Assembly (NCBI RefSeq): GCF_001807485.1
Contig: NZ_KV789168.1
Location: 238,745-302,744, forward strand
Reading direction: 5' to 3'
Source: Corynebacterium sp. HMSC08A12
Lineage (GTDB): Bacteria > Actinomycetota > Actinomycetes > Mycobacteriales > Mycobacteriaceae
Length of the DNA: 64,000 nt
Within the stretch, counting starts at the first letter, position 1; each line of letters begins with the position of its first letter. The translations under genes and the position numbers were made by a program. This document shows positions 29,483-38,412 of the stretch, in pieces. The notes beneath the pieces are model-generated. The model searched no databases. It had not been told where the DNA came from and saw nothing but the letters and a program-made list of their open reading frames with translations.

Positions 29483-29611
29483 AGAAACCCAGTCTAGCGG
29501 TGCGGCTGGTGTAATAATTACTTCATTGCCCTATACGAGGCTGAGAAGCTGAGAGGCTACAAGGCGTATAAGGCGATTGGCATGTTTTGGTTTTAGGTAG
29601 GAGTACCCGCA

Positions 29612-30955
29612 ATGACTGATCCCACGAATCCTCGTCCGGTCCCGAAGCCCGGCCCAAAGCCGGGGCCCAAGCCAGGCGCCAAGCCTGGGCTGAAGGGAGT
29701 GCAGACCGGGGGTGTCAGCATCCCCAAGAACGACCCCGCGAAGTTCGGCCGCGTGGATGCGGACGGCGTGGCATGGCTGAAGACCGCCGACGGCGAGCGC
29801 CAGATCGGCGAGTTCAAGGCCGGTACTCCCGAAGAAGGGCTGAAGCACTTCGGCGCCCGCTACGACGACCTCAGCACCGAGGTGCAGATGCTCGAGGCGC
29901 GTCTGCAAAGCCACCCGGAACAAGCCCAGACTATTCGCCACGACGCGAAAATTCTGCAGGATTCCCTTCCCACCGCAGCCGTCATCGGCGACATTGCCGC
30001 GCTGGATGCCCGCCTAGAAAAAATTTCCCAGCGCACCCAGACCGCCGAGAAGCAGGTCGCGGAGGCGAAGCAGGAGCGCCGCGATTCCGCACTGGCGCAG
30101 AAGGAAGAGCTGCTGGGAGAGGTCGAGGGCATCGCCGTGGCCGATCCGTCCACCCTGAACTGGAAGCGCTCCGGCGAGCGCATCCGCGCGATCGTAGAGC
30201 AGTGGCGCAGCATCAAGGGCGTGGAGCGCTCCACCGACGACGAGCTGTGGAAGCGTTTCTCTAAGGCTCGCTCCGAGTTCAACCGCAAGCGTCAGGCGCA
30301 CTTCGACGAGCTGGACCGCAACCGCGAGCGGGCGCGGCTAAAGAAGGAAGATCTGATCGAACAGGCCGAGGCGCTGCAGGATTCCACCGACTGGGGGCCA
30401 ACCAGCGCCAAGTACCGCGACCTGATGAGCCAGTGGAAGGCCGCAGGCCGCGCCCCGCGCAACGTGGACGACCAGCTATGGGAGCGATTCCGCAAGGCAC
30501 AGGACGTGTTCTTCGCCGCCCGCAAGGCGGATTCCGCCGAGCGCGACAAGGAGTTCGAATCCAACGCGGAGGCCAAGCAGGCCCTCATCGACGAGTACTC
30601 CCCGAAGGTAGATCCGCAGGCGCACGGAGTGGACAAGGCCCGCAAGGTTCTGCACGAGCTGCAGGAAAAGTGGGAACAGATCGGCTTCGTACCGCGCGGC
30701 CGCGTGCGTGAATTCGAGGACAAGATCAAGGCCATTGAGGCCCGCGTGGAGGAGGCTGCGGATGCCGAGTGGCGCCGCACCGACCCGGAGGCCCAGGCGC
30801 GCGTGGCCCAGTTCCAGGCAAAGGTGGACCAGTTCAACCGCGAGGCCGAGGCCGCGGAGAAGGCGGGTAAGTCCGCGAAGGCGGAGAAGCTACGCGGCCA
30901 GGCCGCCCAGTGGCAGGAGTGGGCAAACGCCGCCGCTGCCGCCGTGGAGGGCTAG
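29612..30955 (+). CDS. DUF349 coiled-coil protein
   Basis: Protein of 447 residues (homologue of M. tuberculosis Rv2731) with an N-terminal PKPG repeat ([17 protein letters not shown], about residues 9-26), a globular part (VAWLKTADGERQIGEF), then several DUF349 repeats that form long charged helices (e.g. WGPTSAKYRDLMSQWKAAGR, and ELWKRFSKARSEFNRKR). It is probably a structural or RNA/ribosome-associated coiled-coil protein; function unknown. Its TAG stop shares a CTAG with the stop of the convergent Rv2732c-like gene. The PKPG segment resembles the one in IF2 downstream. Confidence 0.82.
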   Translation: MTDPTNPRPVPKPGPKPGPKPGAKPGLKGVQTGGVSIPKNDPAKFGRVDADGVAWLKTADGERQIGEFKAGTPEEGLKHFGARYDDLSTEVQMLEARLQSHPEQAQTIRHDAKILQDSLPTAAVIGDIAALDARLEKISQRTQTAEKQVAEAKQERRDSALAQKEELLGEVEGIAVADPSTLNWKRSGERIRAIVEQWRSIKGVERSTDDELWKRFSKARSEFNRKRQAHFDELDRNRERARLKKEDLIEQAEALQDSTDWGPTSAKYRDLMSQWKAAGRAPRNVDDQLWERFRKAQDVFFAARKADSAERDKEFESNAEAKQALIDEYSPKVDPQAHGVDKARKVLHELQEKWEQIGFVPRGRVREFEDKIKAIEARVEEAADAEWRRTDPEAQARVAQFQAKVDQFNREAEAAEKAGKSAKAEKLRGQAAQWQEWANAAAAAVEG

Positions 30956-31695
30956 TCCTCCTCGCTCTCCTGCTGGGGCTCGCTCTCCTTCTTTTCGATC
31001 TCGGCCTTGCGCTCGCGGCGGGCCTTCGCGCGGGCGCGGCGGTCATCGACGATCTCCGCATCCTCGCGGTCCTCGATGCCCGTGCGCAGCCGCTGCTGTG
31101 CCAGGCGGGATTCCTCGTCGCGGTGGGCCTCCTCGCGGCGCGCTGCCGCCAGCGCCCGCTGCAGGGGATTCTTTTGAAATACAACCGCGGACAGTGCGTA
31201 GAAAAGCACCGTTAGACCCACCAGGCTGAACAGCAGCGGGATGGCCGGGCCGTCGCCCGACTCCGTCGGCGGCTGGGTCTGGCGCACCCAAATCGCGAAC
31301 ACGTTGTACCACCAGGCCACACCTGCAAAGGCCCAGTTCACCCACGCCACGATCCATGATTTCGAAACCAGGGTTCCAATGGTCAAAAGGATCGCGATAA
31401 GACGCAGCCAGGAGAAAATCATTTCCGGCTTAGCCGTCGCGCCGTCCTGCGCCACCTGGGTGCTAAACAGCACGTCGTAGCCGCGCACGTCGCCCGCGTG
31501 CGGCAGGAAGATCATAACGAGGGGAACCAGGAAGCCGAAGACGATCAGCGGCACGTAGCGGCCCAGCACCACGCGCCCGGCTATCTTGCGCTCGGCACCG
31601 CTGAGGTCGCCTCGGTACTGCGCCAGCGCGTCGTCTCCGACTTCCTGTTCGGAGCTCTTGGCGCTGCTCTTGGCGCTCTTGCTCTCACTACTCAC
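30952..31695 (-). CDS. Rv2732c-like membrane protein
   Basis: Protein of 247 residues with a Ser/Lys-rich N-terminus, four hydrophobic segments (around residues 46-64 [16 protein letters not shown], 93-108, 115-135, and 151-172) and a 70-residue highly charged coiled tail. Homologue of M. tuberculosis Rv2732c, which likewise follows miaB. Function unknown. The start is GTG at 31695, 8 bp inside the miaB 3' end, so translation is coupled to MiaB. Stop overlap with DUF349 at CTAG. Confidence 0.78.
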   Translation of the reverse strand: MSSESKSAKSSAKSSEQEVGDDALAQYRGDLSGAERKIAGRVVLGRYVPLIVFGFLVPLVMIFLPHAGDVRGYDVLFSTQVAQDGATAKPEMIFSWLRLIAILLTIGTLVSKSWIVAWVNWAFAGVAWWYNVFAIWVRQTQPPTESGDGPAIPLLFSLVGLTVLFYALSAVVFQKNPLQRALAAARREEAHRDEESRLAQQRLRTGIEDREDAEIVDDRRARAKARRERKAEIEKKESEPQQESEED

Positions 31696-33226
31696 AGCCG
31701 CATCCTCCCGTGCTGCATCCGCCCGCCGCGGTCGGCTCGGGCTTCTTTATGCTCGGCATTCCTAGTCCGACGCCCACAGGCGCCGTAGTCGGAGTCTCTC
31801 CCAACTCTGTCATGTCCCCCGCCCGGGTGCGCGTGTGGCTCGCGACTCCGCCGTCGGCGATGAGGAAGTGCGGCGCGGCGTCAGTAATAACAACCTCCAC
31901 AACGTCACCTGCCCGGATGTCGCCTTCGGGCGTGAAGTGCACGAGGCGGCCGTCGCGGGAACGCCCGGAGCGGCGGTGGGTGCGGTCGTTCTTACGCCCG
32001 TCGGCCTGCACCAGCAGTTCCTGCGTGGTGCCGATGAGCTTGCGGTTTTCCTCTTCGCTGATGCGCTCCTGCAGTGCGAGGAGGCGCTCGTAGCGGTCCT
32101 GCACGACGGCCTTCGGCACCTGGTTTTCCATCTCCGCGGCCGGAGTGCCGGGTCGCAGAGAATATTGGAACGTGAAGGCGCTGGCGAAGCGGGCCTTCTC
32201 CACTACGTCCATGGTCGCCTGGAAGTCCTCCTCAGTTTCACCGGGGAAACCGACGATGATGTCGGTGGTGATCGCCGCGTGCGGGATGCGCTCGCGCACC
32301 TTGTCGAGGATCGCCAGGAACTTCTTGGAGCGGTAGGAGCGCTTCATGTCCTTCAGCACCTTGTCCGACCCGGACTGCAGCGGCATGTGCAGCTGCGGGC
32401 ACACGGCGGGGGTCTCCGCCATCGCGTCGATCACGTCATCGGTGAACTCGGCCGGGTGTGGGCTGGTGAAGCGGAGGCGTTCTAGGCCTTCGATTTCCCC
32501 GCAGGCGCGAAGCAGCTTGGAGAATGCGGTGCGGTCGCGCTCGAGGGTTTCGTCGGCGAAGTTCACGCCGTAGGCGTTCACATTCTGCCCGAGCAGCGTC
32601 ACTTCGCTCACGCCCTGCTCCACCAGCGCTTTGACCTCGGCCAGGATCTCGCCAGGGCGGCGGTCCTGCTCCTTGCCGCGTAGCGAGGGCACGATGCAGA
32701 AGGTGCAGGTGTTGTTGCAGCCGACGGATACGGAAACCCAGCCGGCGTAGGCGGATTCACGCTTGGCGGGGAGCACGGAGGGGAACTCCTCGAGCGCGTC
32801 GAAGATCTCCACCTCTGCCTTGTGGTTGTGCGCCGAGCGCTCCAGCAGGGTGGGCAGCGAGCCTAGGTTGTGGGTGCCGAAGACCACGTCGACCCAGGGG
32901 GCTTTGTCCACCACGGTCTGCTTGTCCTTCTGCGCCATGCATCCGCCCACGGCGATCTGCATGCCGGGGTGCTCGTCCTTGATGGCCTTCATCTGGCCCA
33001 GGGTTCCGTAGAGGCGCTTGTCCGCGTTCTCGCGGACGGCGCAGGTGTTAAACACCACGACGTCCGGCGTGGCGCCCTCGTTTGCGGGCACGTACCCGGA
33101 GTCTTCCAGCAGGCCGGACAGTCGCTCGGAATCGTGGACGTTCATCTGGCAGCCGAAGGTGCGCACTTCGTAGGTGCGACCGGCGCCAGAGTTCTCGCTC
33201 GTTTGCGTCTGAATCGTCTGTGTCAC
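31688..33226 (-). CDS. miaB: tRNA-2-methylthio-N6-isopentenyladenosine synthase MiaB
   Basis: Radical-SAM enzyme that adds a methylthio group to i6A37 of tRNA. Protein of 512 residues: N-terminal domain with the first cluster ([21 protein letters not shown]), radical SAM motif [11 protein letters not shown], and a C-terminal TRAM domain. An extra Cys-rich tail ends the protein ([11 protein letters not shown]), which I do not recognise as part of the usual family. It heads a pair with the overlapping membrane protein gene. In C. glutamicum the gluABCD genes separate miaB from recX; here only 64 bp do. Confidence 0.95.
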   Translation of the reverse strand: MTQTIQTQTSENSGAGRTYEVRTFGCQMNVHDSERLSGLLEDSGYVPANEGATPDVVVFNTCAVRENADKRLYGTLGQMKAIKDEHPGMQIAVGGCMAQKDKQTVVDKAPWVDVVFGTHNLGSLPTLLERSAHNHKAEVEIFDALEEFPSVLPAKRESAYAGWVSVSVGCNNTCTFCIVPSLRGKEQDRRPGEILAEVKALVEQGVSEVTLLGQNVNAYGVNFADETLERDRTAFSKLLRACGEIEGLERLRFTSPHPAEFTDDVIDAMAETPAVCPQLHMPLQSGSDKVLKDMKRSYRSKKFLAILDKVRERIPHAAITTDIIVGFPGETEEDFQATMDVVEKARFASAFTFQYSLRPGTPAAEMENQVPKAVVQDRYERLLALQERISEEENRKLIGTTQELLVQADGRKNDRTHRRSGRSRDGRLVHFTPEGDIRAGDVVEVVITDAAPHFLIADGGVASHTRTRAGDMTELGETPTTAPVGVGLGMPSIKKPEPTAAGGCSTGGCGCE

Positions 33227-33290
33227 GTGGATTACCCTACCCCTTTGCCCACCGCGTTTAGAAAAGTGAGGTCTTAGCTAGTGACGCCCG

Positions 33291-33887
33291 CTACAACTCC
33301 TCTATTCGCGCGTCCAGCGCGCGGCGAGCATATGCCAGGGCTACGCCTTGCGGAAATCCGCGGCGGGCGGCCACGCCCACTACTCGGCGCAGTGCTTTGT
33401 CGTATTCCTTGCGGTCGGCGGGGCGGGTTTTTACGCTGGCTGCCTTCTTGGCTACGAGCTCCTCCAGGATCTGCTCCTGGGATTCCTCGTTCACTTGTGC
33501 CAGCGCGTCCTCGATCAGTACTGCGGCGATGCCCTTGCGCTGTAGTTCCCGGCGCAGCACGGCGACGGACTTCTTTTGATTCTTCTCCCGCTGCCGCACC
33601 CACTCTTTGGCGAACTCGGCGTCGTCCAGCATCCCGTTTGCCGTGCAGCGGTCGATGACCTCCTCCACGCCCTCGGGCTCGAACTCCGCCTCGAGCAGCC
33701 TTTGGCGCAGCTCCTCCGTGGAGCGTGCTCGGTGATTGATCAAGCGCACCGCCTTGGCCTTGATCGGCGCGAGTCTTTCCTCCTCCGCCGCATCCAGGAA
33801 CAGCTCGCCCTCGCCGGGCGAGTAGTTGGCGATCGCCTGCCGCAGCGCTTCTACCTTCTGGTCGCGCTCGCTTTGCCTAATCGGCAT
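33291..33887 (-). CDS. recX: RecA regulator RecX
   Basis: Binds RecA filaments and limits their extension. Protein of 198 residues with the three-helix repeats of the family: AVRLINHRARSTEELRQRL, VIDRCTANGMLDDAEFAKEWV and YARRALDARIEEL. It begins 2 bp after the recA stop (TGA CG ATG), so it is co-translated with recA. The highly charged first 35 residues are common to actinobacteria. Confidence 0.94.
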   Translation of the reverse strand: MPIRQSERDQKVEALRQAIANYSPGEGELFLDAAEEERLAPIKAKAVRLINHRARSTEELRQRLLEAEFEPEGVEEVIDRCTANGMLDDAEFAKEWVRQREKNQKKSVAVLRRELQRKGIAAVLIEDALAQVNEESQEQILEELVAKKAASVKTRPADRKEYDKALRRVVGVAARRGFPQGVALAYARRALDARIEEL

Positions 33888-33889
33888 CG

Positions 33890-35017
33890 TCAGTTGGCAT
33901 CGTCATCGTCGAAGTTCGGGCTCAGCTCTATGGGCTTGTCCTCGTCCGCCTGATCCTCAGCGGCTTCCCCAGCTGGCTCGTCCTTCATCTTGGCGTAGGG
34001 GCCGATCTTCAGTTCGCGGGCGATACGGTCCTCCAGCTCCGCGGACAGGTCCGGGTTGTTCTTGAGGAACTCGCGGGCCTTCTCCTTACCCTGGCCCAGC
34101 TGGTCGCCGTCGTAGGTGAACCAGGAACCGGATTTCTTAATCAGGCCGGTCTCCACACCCAGGTCAATGATGGAGCCCTCCCGCGAAATGCCCTCGCCGT
34201 AGAGGATGTCGAACTCCGCGATCTTGAACGGCGGCGAGACCTTGTTCTTCACGATCTTCAGGCGGGTTCGGTTGCCCACCACGTCCTGGCCATCCTTCAG
34301 CGCCTGGATACGGCGAATATCGCAGCGTACGGAAGCGTAGAACTTCAGCGCCTTACCACCGGTGGTGGTTTCCGGAGAACCGAACATCACGCCGATCTTC
34401 TCACGCAGCTGGTTAATGAAGATCGCGGTCGTACCCGTCTGGTACAGCGCGCCGGTCATCTTGCGCAACGCCTGGCTCATCAGACGGGCCTGCAGGCCAA
34501 CGTGCGAGTCGCCCATTTCGCCGTCGATCTCCGCCTTGGGCGTCAGCGCCGCCACGGAGTCCACCACGATGATGTCGATGGCGCCCGAGCGGATCAGCAT
34601 GTCCGCGATCTCCAGCGCCTGCTCGCCCGTGTCCGGCTGGGAGACCAGCAGCGCGTCGGTATCCACACCCAGCGCGCGGGCGTACTCCGGGTCCAGCGCG
34701 TGCTCCGCATCCACGAAAGCCGCGATGCCGCCGGCACGCTGCGCCTCCGCGATTGCGTGCAGGGCCACGGTGGTCTTACCGGAGGACTCCGGCCCGTAGA
34801 TCTCCACCACACGACCGCGCGGGAAACCGCCGATGCCCAGCGCCGCGTTAATTGCGATGTTGCCAGAAGAAATCGCCTGGATCGGCGGGCGAGTGTCGTC
34901 GCCCAGGCGCATGATCGCACCCTTGCCGAAATCCTTCTCGATCTGCGCCATCGCAAGCTCCAGCGCCTTCGACCGATCCTTCCCCGCCGCGGCGGTCTGC
35001 TTCTTCTTCGGTGGCAT
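33890..35017 (-). CDS. recA: Recombinase RecA
   Basis: Strand-exchange ATPase and co-protease for LexA. Protein of 375 residues: Walker [13 protein letters not shown], Walker [11 protein letters not shown], the MAW-like [13 protein letters not shown], and an acidic C-terminal tail ([11 protein letters not shown]). No intein (unlike M. tuberculosis). I place the start at ATG 35017 (MPPKKKQ) because AAGGAG is 10 nt upstream and homologues begin there; the frame is open to 35086. An SOS box lies at 35192-35207, giving a leader of about 160 nt. Confidence 0.97.
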   Translation of the reverse strand: MPPKKKQTAAAGKDRSKALELAMAQIEKDFGKGAIMRLGDDTRPPIQAISSGNIAINAALGIGGFPRGRVVEIYGPESSGKTTVALHAIAEAQRAGGIAAFVDAEHALDPEYARALGVDTDALLVSQPDTGEQALEIADMLIRSGAIDIIVVDSVAALTPKAEIDGEMGDSHVGLQARLMSQALRKMTGALYQTGTTAIFINQLREKIGVMFGSPETTTGGKALKFYASVRCDIRRIQALKDGQDVVGNRTRLKIVKNKVSPPFKIAEFDILYGEGISREGSIIDLGVETGLIKKSGSWFTYDGDQLGQGKEKAREFLKNNPDLSAELEDRIARELKIGPYAKMKDEPAGEAAEDQADEDKPIELSPNFDDDDAN

Positions 35018-35184
35018 AGAGTTGCTGCTCCTTACATCTGCTGTGACGTCCGGTGTGTTCAATTCCGGTGTATTCAATATCGTCATCTTCTTCGCACCCC
35101 CGATCTCCTTAGACCGGGAGTACTCCGAAAAGGTTCATTGATAGTTGTACTCGACCGCGCGGACAACCATCGTTTCCGACACAC

Positions 35185-35207
35185 ACCCTACACGAACCTT
35201 TGTTCGA
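35185..35207 (-). promoter_or_regulatory. recA promoter with SOS box
   Basis: ACGAACCTTTGTTCGA (35192-35207) has the complete GAAC-N4-GTTC core and matches TCGAAC-N4-GTTCGA except for one base. A leftward -10 box TAGGGT (complement of 35185-35190) follows immediately, so LexA would block RNA polymerase. Confidence 0.8.
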
Positions 35208-35261
35208 TTGTTTAACTGACCATCCCACCAGTCCAGACTGTGGGCGTCAATAAAGAAAAGG

Positions 35262-35468
35262 CTAGATATCCTCACCCAGGCGACGCTCTTCGGGCACGTC
35301 GAAATCATCACACAGCGCCAACCACACATCGCGCGGATCATACCCCTGTTCGATTAGCGCGGCGGGCGTATCCCCTAGCGAACTCAGCACGTGAGTATCC
35401 GCAATAAAAGCCCGAAAGCTATCGCCGAACTCGCCCAAAGTCAGCCGATCAAACTCTGTTCTGCGCAT
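35262..35468 (-). CDS. DUF3046 protein
   Basis: Small acidic protein of 68 residues (MRRTEFDRLTLGEFGDSF; ending VPEERRLGEDI), the family that almost always precedes recA in actinobacteria (M. tuberculosis Rv2738c). Function unknown. It contains one cysteine and no membrane segment. The 244-bp gap to recA carries the SOS box and recA promoter, so it is probably transcribed separately from recA, though read-through is possible. Confidence 0.85.
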   Translation of the reverse strand: MRRTEFDRLTLGEFGDSFRAFIADTHVLSSLGDTPAALIEQGYDPRDVWLALCDDFDVPEERRLGEDI

Positions 35469-35505
35469 GGTCTACAAATGTACACCCCCACCCAAGAGCC
35501 TCGCC

Positions 35506-35520
35506 TTGAACGGTGTTCAA
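35506..35520. promoter_or_regulatory. BioQ-type operator of bioYMN
   Basis: TTGAAC-GGT-GTTCAA, perfect 6-bp dyad. It fits the TGAAC-N3-GTTAC type sites described for the TetR-family biotin repressor BioQ of C. glutamicum. It overlaps the -35 of the bioY promoter. Confidence 0.7.
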
Positions 35521-35538
35521 GTTCTGGCTCATCTGGGT

Positions 35539-35544
35539 TATCAT
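35539..35544 (+). promoter_or_regulatory. -10 box of the leaderless bioY promoter
   Basis: TATCAT 7 nt before the ATG at 35552; the -35 position (about 35516-35521) falls in the right arm of the operator. Confidence 0.55.
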
Positions 35545-35551
35545 CATACTT

Positions 35552-36133
35552 ATGTCATCCTCAGAAACTACAAAATTTAAGGCGGTAGATCTCGCGTACA
35601 TCGCTGTCTTCGCAGCACTCATTATCGTCCTCGGCGGCGTGCAGTTGCCTGTCGGCGTGGCCGGCGTGCCTATCGTCCTGCAAAACATGGGCATCGTCCT
35701 GGCCTCCCTCATCCTCGGCTTCTGGCGCGGCGGCCTGGCCACTACCCTCTTCATCGCCGTGGGCTTCGTCGGCGTCCCCAACATGGCCGGCTGGAAACCC
35801 GCAGCCGCAGCCGTCGCGGGTCCCACCGTCGGTTACATCGTCGGCTACATCATCGCCGCCTTTGTCATCGGCCTGATCGCCCAGTACGCTCCACGCAACG
35901 CGAGGGCACGTACCGCCGTGTTCTTCCTCGCGGGCATCGTTGGCGTGATCATCCAATACCTCTGTGGTTCGATCGGCCTGATGGTGCGCCTCGGCTACGA
36001 CTTCAGCACCGCCCTGGCGGCCAACACCCCATTCATCCCCGGAGACCTCATCAAGGTCACAATCGCCGTCGCCATCGCGCTGACCGTCACCAAGGCAGTG
36101 CCAGACCTGCTGCCAACGAAGCGCAAGGCCTAG
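35552..36133 (+). CDS. bioY: Biotin transporter substrate-binding component BioY
   Basis: S component of the energy-coupling-factor biotin importer, 193 residues with six membrane helices (e.g. LAYIAVFAALIIVLGGV, IVLQNMGIVLASLILG, GYIVGYIIAAFVIGLIA). Family motifs VGVAGVPIVLQNMG and GFVGVPNMAGW are present, and the last loop has FIPGDLIKVTIA. ATG 35552 is chosen by the -10 box and typical length; the frame is open to 35513. bioM follows 3 bp later and bioN 7 bp after that: one operon. A biotin importer suggests dependence on, or thrifty use of, external biotin. Confidence 0.93.
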   Translation: MSSSETTKFKAVDLAYIAVFAALIIVLGGVQLPVGVAGVPIVLQNMGIVLASLILGFWRGGLATTLFIAVGFVGVPNMAGWKPAAAAVAGPTVGYIVGYIIAAFVIGLIAQYAPRNARARTAVFFLAGIVGVIIQYLCGSIGLMVRLGYDFSTALAANTPFIPGDLIKVTIAVAIALTVTKAVPDLLPTKRKA

Positions 36134-36136
36134 AAC

Positions 36137-36832
36137 ATGCCCCAAATCGAGTTCGAAAACGTGGGCGTCACCTTCGATACCTCAACAGGCCAGCGGACCG
36201 TCCTCCGAGACATCAACCTTTCCCTCAACGAACGCCGAATCGGCATCATCGGCGCTAACGGCTCCGGCAAGTCCACCCTGGTGCGTCTCATCAACGGACT
36301 CGCCGAACCCACCAGTGGGCAGGTGCGCGTCGCTGGGCTCAATGTAGCCAAACGCGGACGCGAGGTGCGGCGCAAGGTGGGGTTCGTCTTTAGTGACGCC
36401 GACAACCAGATCATCATGCCCACGGTCGCCGAGGACGTCGCGTTCTCCCTGCGCACAACCACCAAAAACGGCCGCGAAAGAGAAGAAAGGGCAACCGCCA
36501 TGCTGCGCGCCATGGGGCTGGAGCACCTCGCGGACGCCTCCCCCCATTTTCTTTCCGGTGGCGAAAAACAACTGCTGGCTCTGGCCTCGGTGCTGGTCGT
36601 GGAGCCAGAGCTGGTGATCGCAGATGAGCCCACCACCCTGCTGGACCTCGGCAACCGAAAAATGATCGCCCGCAGGCTGGCGGAGCTACCGCAGCAGCTG
36701 ATCGTGGTGACTCATGACCTGGAGCTTGTAGAAGGCATGGACCGCGTTCTGTGGATCTCCGATGGCGAGGTACGCGGCGACGGCCCGCCCGACCGCGTGA
36801 TTGCCGACTACGTGGCGAGCTTCGGCGGGTAG
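36137..36832 (+). CDS. bioM: Biotin ECF transporter ATPase BioM
   Basis: ATP-binding subunit of 231 residues. Walker A IIGANGSGKSTLV, Q-loop region VFSDADNQIIMPT (typical of ECF-type ATPases), signature LSGGEKQLLALA, Walker B LVIADEPTT and switch His in VVTHD. It powers uptake with BioN and BioY. It begins 3 bp after the bioY stop. Confidence 0.93.
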   Translation: MPQIEFENVGVTFDTSTGQRTVLRDINLSLNERRIGIIGANGSGKSTLVRLINGLAEPTSGQVRVAGLNVAKRGREVRRKVGFVFSDADNQIIMPTVAEDVAFSLRTTTKNGREREERATAMLRAMGLEHLADASPHFLSGGEKQLLALASVLVVEPELVIADEPTTLLDLGNRKMIARRLAELPQQLIVVTHDLELVEGMDRVLWISDGEVRGDGPPDRVIADYVASFGG

Positions 36833-36839
36833 GTAAGTT

Positions 36840-37466
36840 ATGGCAAAGTCCCTGCACATCAACGTTCCGCTGTCGGTGTACCACCCGGGGCAGTCGATTC
36901 TGCACCGCGCCCGCCCGGGTCTAAAAATTTTTTTGCTCTTCTTTTTCCTGGTCGGCAGCGCAATCTGGGCGACCGCGCCGTGGCAGTCAGGGGTTGTCGC
37001 CGGATTCACCGTCGCGTGCTACGTGGTGGCGCGAATCCCGGTGAGCTTAGCGTTGCGCCAGCTGTTGGCGCCCGCCGTGCTGCTGCTGGCCTTCGCCGCG
37101 CTGCTGTGGTGGCAACGGGACTTCCCTACAGCGCTGACCTACTTCGTGGTGATCCTCTCCGCGGTGGCCATGGCAACTCTGCTGACCTTAACGACCACCA
37201 TCGGACAGCTCATGGACGCTGTCGAGGCCGGCCTGCGGCCCCTGGGCAAAATCGGCCTGCCGGTGGAAACTATCAGCCTGCTGGTGGCACTGACCATCCG
37301 CCTGATTCCGCTGACGGCACTGACGGTCAACGAGGTACTGGACGCAAGAAAAGCACGGGGCGCGTCGCGCTCCGTGCTTGCTTTCGGCGTGCCCGTGATT
37401 GTTCGCAGCCTTTTGCGAGCCCGTCGCCTCGGAGAGGCGCTGAAGTCCCGCGGAGTCGGTAACTAG
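36840..37466 (+). CDS. bioN: Biotin ECF transporter transmembrane component BioN
   Basis: T component of 208 residues with five to six membrane helices; the coupling motif that contacts the ATPase reads EVLDARKARGASRSV near residue 165 (the Ala-Arg-Gly pattern of T components), and a second near LRARRLGEALKSRG. Third gene of bioYMN. The Lys-Ile-Phe codons near residue 29 form an A5T7 tract (36923-36934). It ends 9 bp from the convergent pspA stop, again with two ACTAGC copies. Confidence 0.9.
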   Translation: MAKSLHINVPLSVYHPGQSILHRARPGLKIFLLFFFLVGSAIWATAPWQSGVVAGFTVACYVVARIPVSLALRQLLAPAVLLLAFAALLWWQRDFPTALTYFVVILSAVAMATLLTLTTTIGQLMDAVEAGLRPLGKIGLPVETISLLVALTIRLIPLTALTVNEVLDARKARGASRSVLAFGVPVIVRSLLRARRLGEALKSRGVGN

Positions 37467-37475
37467 CCGGAAAAA

Positions 37476-38318
37476 CTAGCTTTCGCCACGCAGCTGGCGC
37501 ATGCGCTCGGCCACTGCATCCTGGCTGACGTTGCCCGCCTGCGGCTGGGCCTGCTCGATGGCTTCCTGCTGCTGTGCGCCACCCAACTGGTTGTTCGCAC
37601 CACCTTGCATCTCCGCACGGATCTGCTCCAGGCGGGAGTGTCCGGCCATCTGGATGCCGGCCTGCTCAACCTCCGCCATGCGACCCTGCACAGAGTTCTG
37701 CGCCAGCTCGGCCTGGCCCAGGGCGTTGGCGTAGCGGCGTTCGATCTTCTCGCGCACCTGATCCAGGTTCGGGGAACCATTCGAGGTAACGGCGTTCATG
37801 GACTGCAGGGAATCGGCGACCTTCTCCTGCATCTTCGCCTGCTCGAGCTGGCTCAGCAGCTTGGTCCGCTCTGCGGCCTTCTGCTGCAGCTGCATGGAGT
37901 TGCGTTCCACGGCCTGCTTGGCTTGCGCGGCCTGCTGCAGGGCCTGGTCGTGCAGGCTCTTCATGTCCTCCACCGACTGTTCCGCCGTCACCAGCTGTGC
38001 GGCGAAGGCCTCGGCGGCGTTCTCGTACTCCATGGCCTTCTGCTGGTCACCCTGAGCGCGGGCCTTGTCGGCAAGGTTCAGCGCCTGCTTGGTGTTGGCC
38101 TGCAGCTTCTCTACCTCTTCGAGCTGGCGGTTCAGCTTCATCTCCAGCTGACGCTGGTTGCCGATAACAGCCGCTGCCTGCTGGGATAGTGCCTGGTGCT
38201 GCTTTTGCGCCTCTGCGATGGCCTGTTCGATCTGAATCTTCGGATCGGCGTTTTCTTCGATCTTGTTGTCGAAGAGCGCCATCAGGTACTTCCATGCCTT
38301 CACGAACGGATTGGCCAT
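37476..38318 (-). CDS. pspA: PspA/IM30-family membrane-stress protein
   Basis: Protein of 280 residues of nearly continuous coiled coil ([20 protein letters not shown]...; Gln/Ala-rich), homologous to M. tuberculosis Rv2744c (35-kDa antigen). It begins with the amphipathic membrane-binding helix [16 protein letters not shown]. It should polymerise on stressed membranes. GGAGCAATAGCTC precedes the ATG. The gene is downstream of clgR on the same strand, matching the ClgR-PspA module in mycobacteria where ClgR drives pspA. Confidence 0.9.
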   Translation of the reverse strand: MANPFVKAWKYLMALFDNKIEENADPKIQIEQAIAEAQKQHQALSQQAAAVIGNQRQLEMKLNRQLEEVEKLQANTKQALNLADKARAQGDQQKAMEYENAAEAFAAQLVTAEQSVEDMKSLHDQALQQAAQAKQAVERNSMQLQQKAAERTKLLSQLEQAKMQEKVADSLQSMNAVTSNGSPNLDQVREKIERRYANALGQAELAQNSVQGRMAEVEQAGIQMAGHSRLEQIRAEMQGGANNQLGGAQQQEAIEQAQPQAGNVSQDAVAERMRQLRGES

Positions 38319-38369
38319 GAGCTATTGCTCCTTCATTGAGAGGTAAAAACGGGCTAAAAATATTTCTTT

Positions 38370-38403
38370 TGCGCGGATAATACTACCAAGAATCCTCCGC
38401 GCA
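38370..38403 (-). promoter_or_regulatory. Inverted repeat before pspA
   Basis: TGCGCGGA (38370-38377) and TCCGCGCA (38396-38403), perfect 8-bp arms 18 nt apart, in the clgR-pspA gap. A leftward -10-like TATTAT lies within the loop, so it could be an operator or a hairpin. Confidence 0.4.
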
Positions 38404-38412
38404 CCCCTGCAC

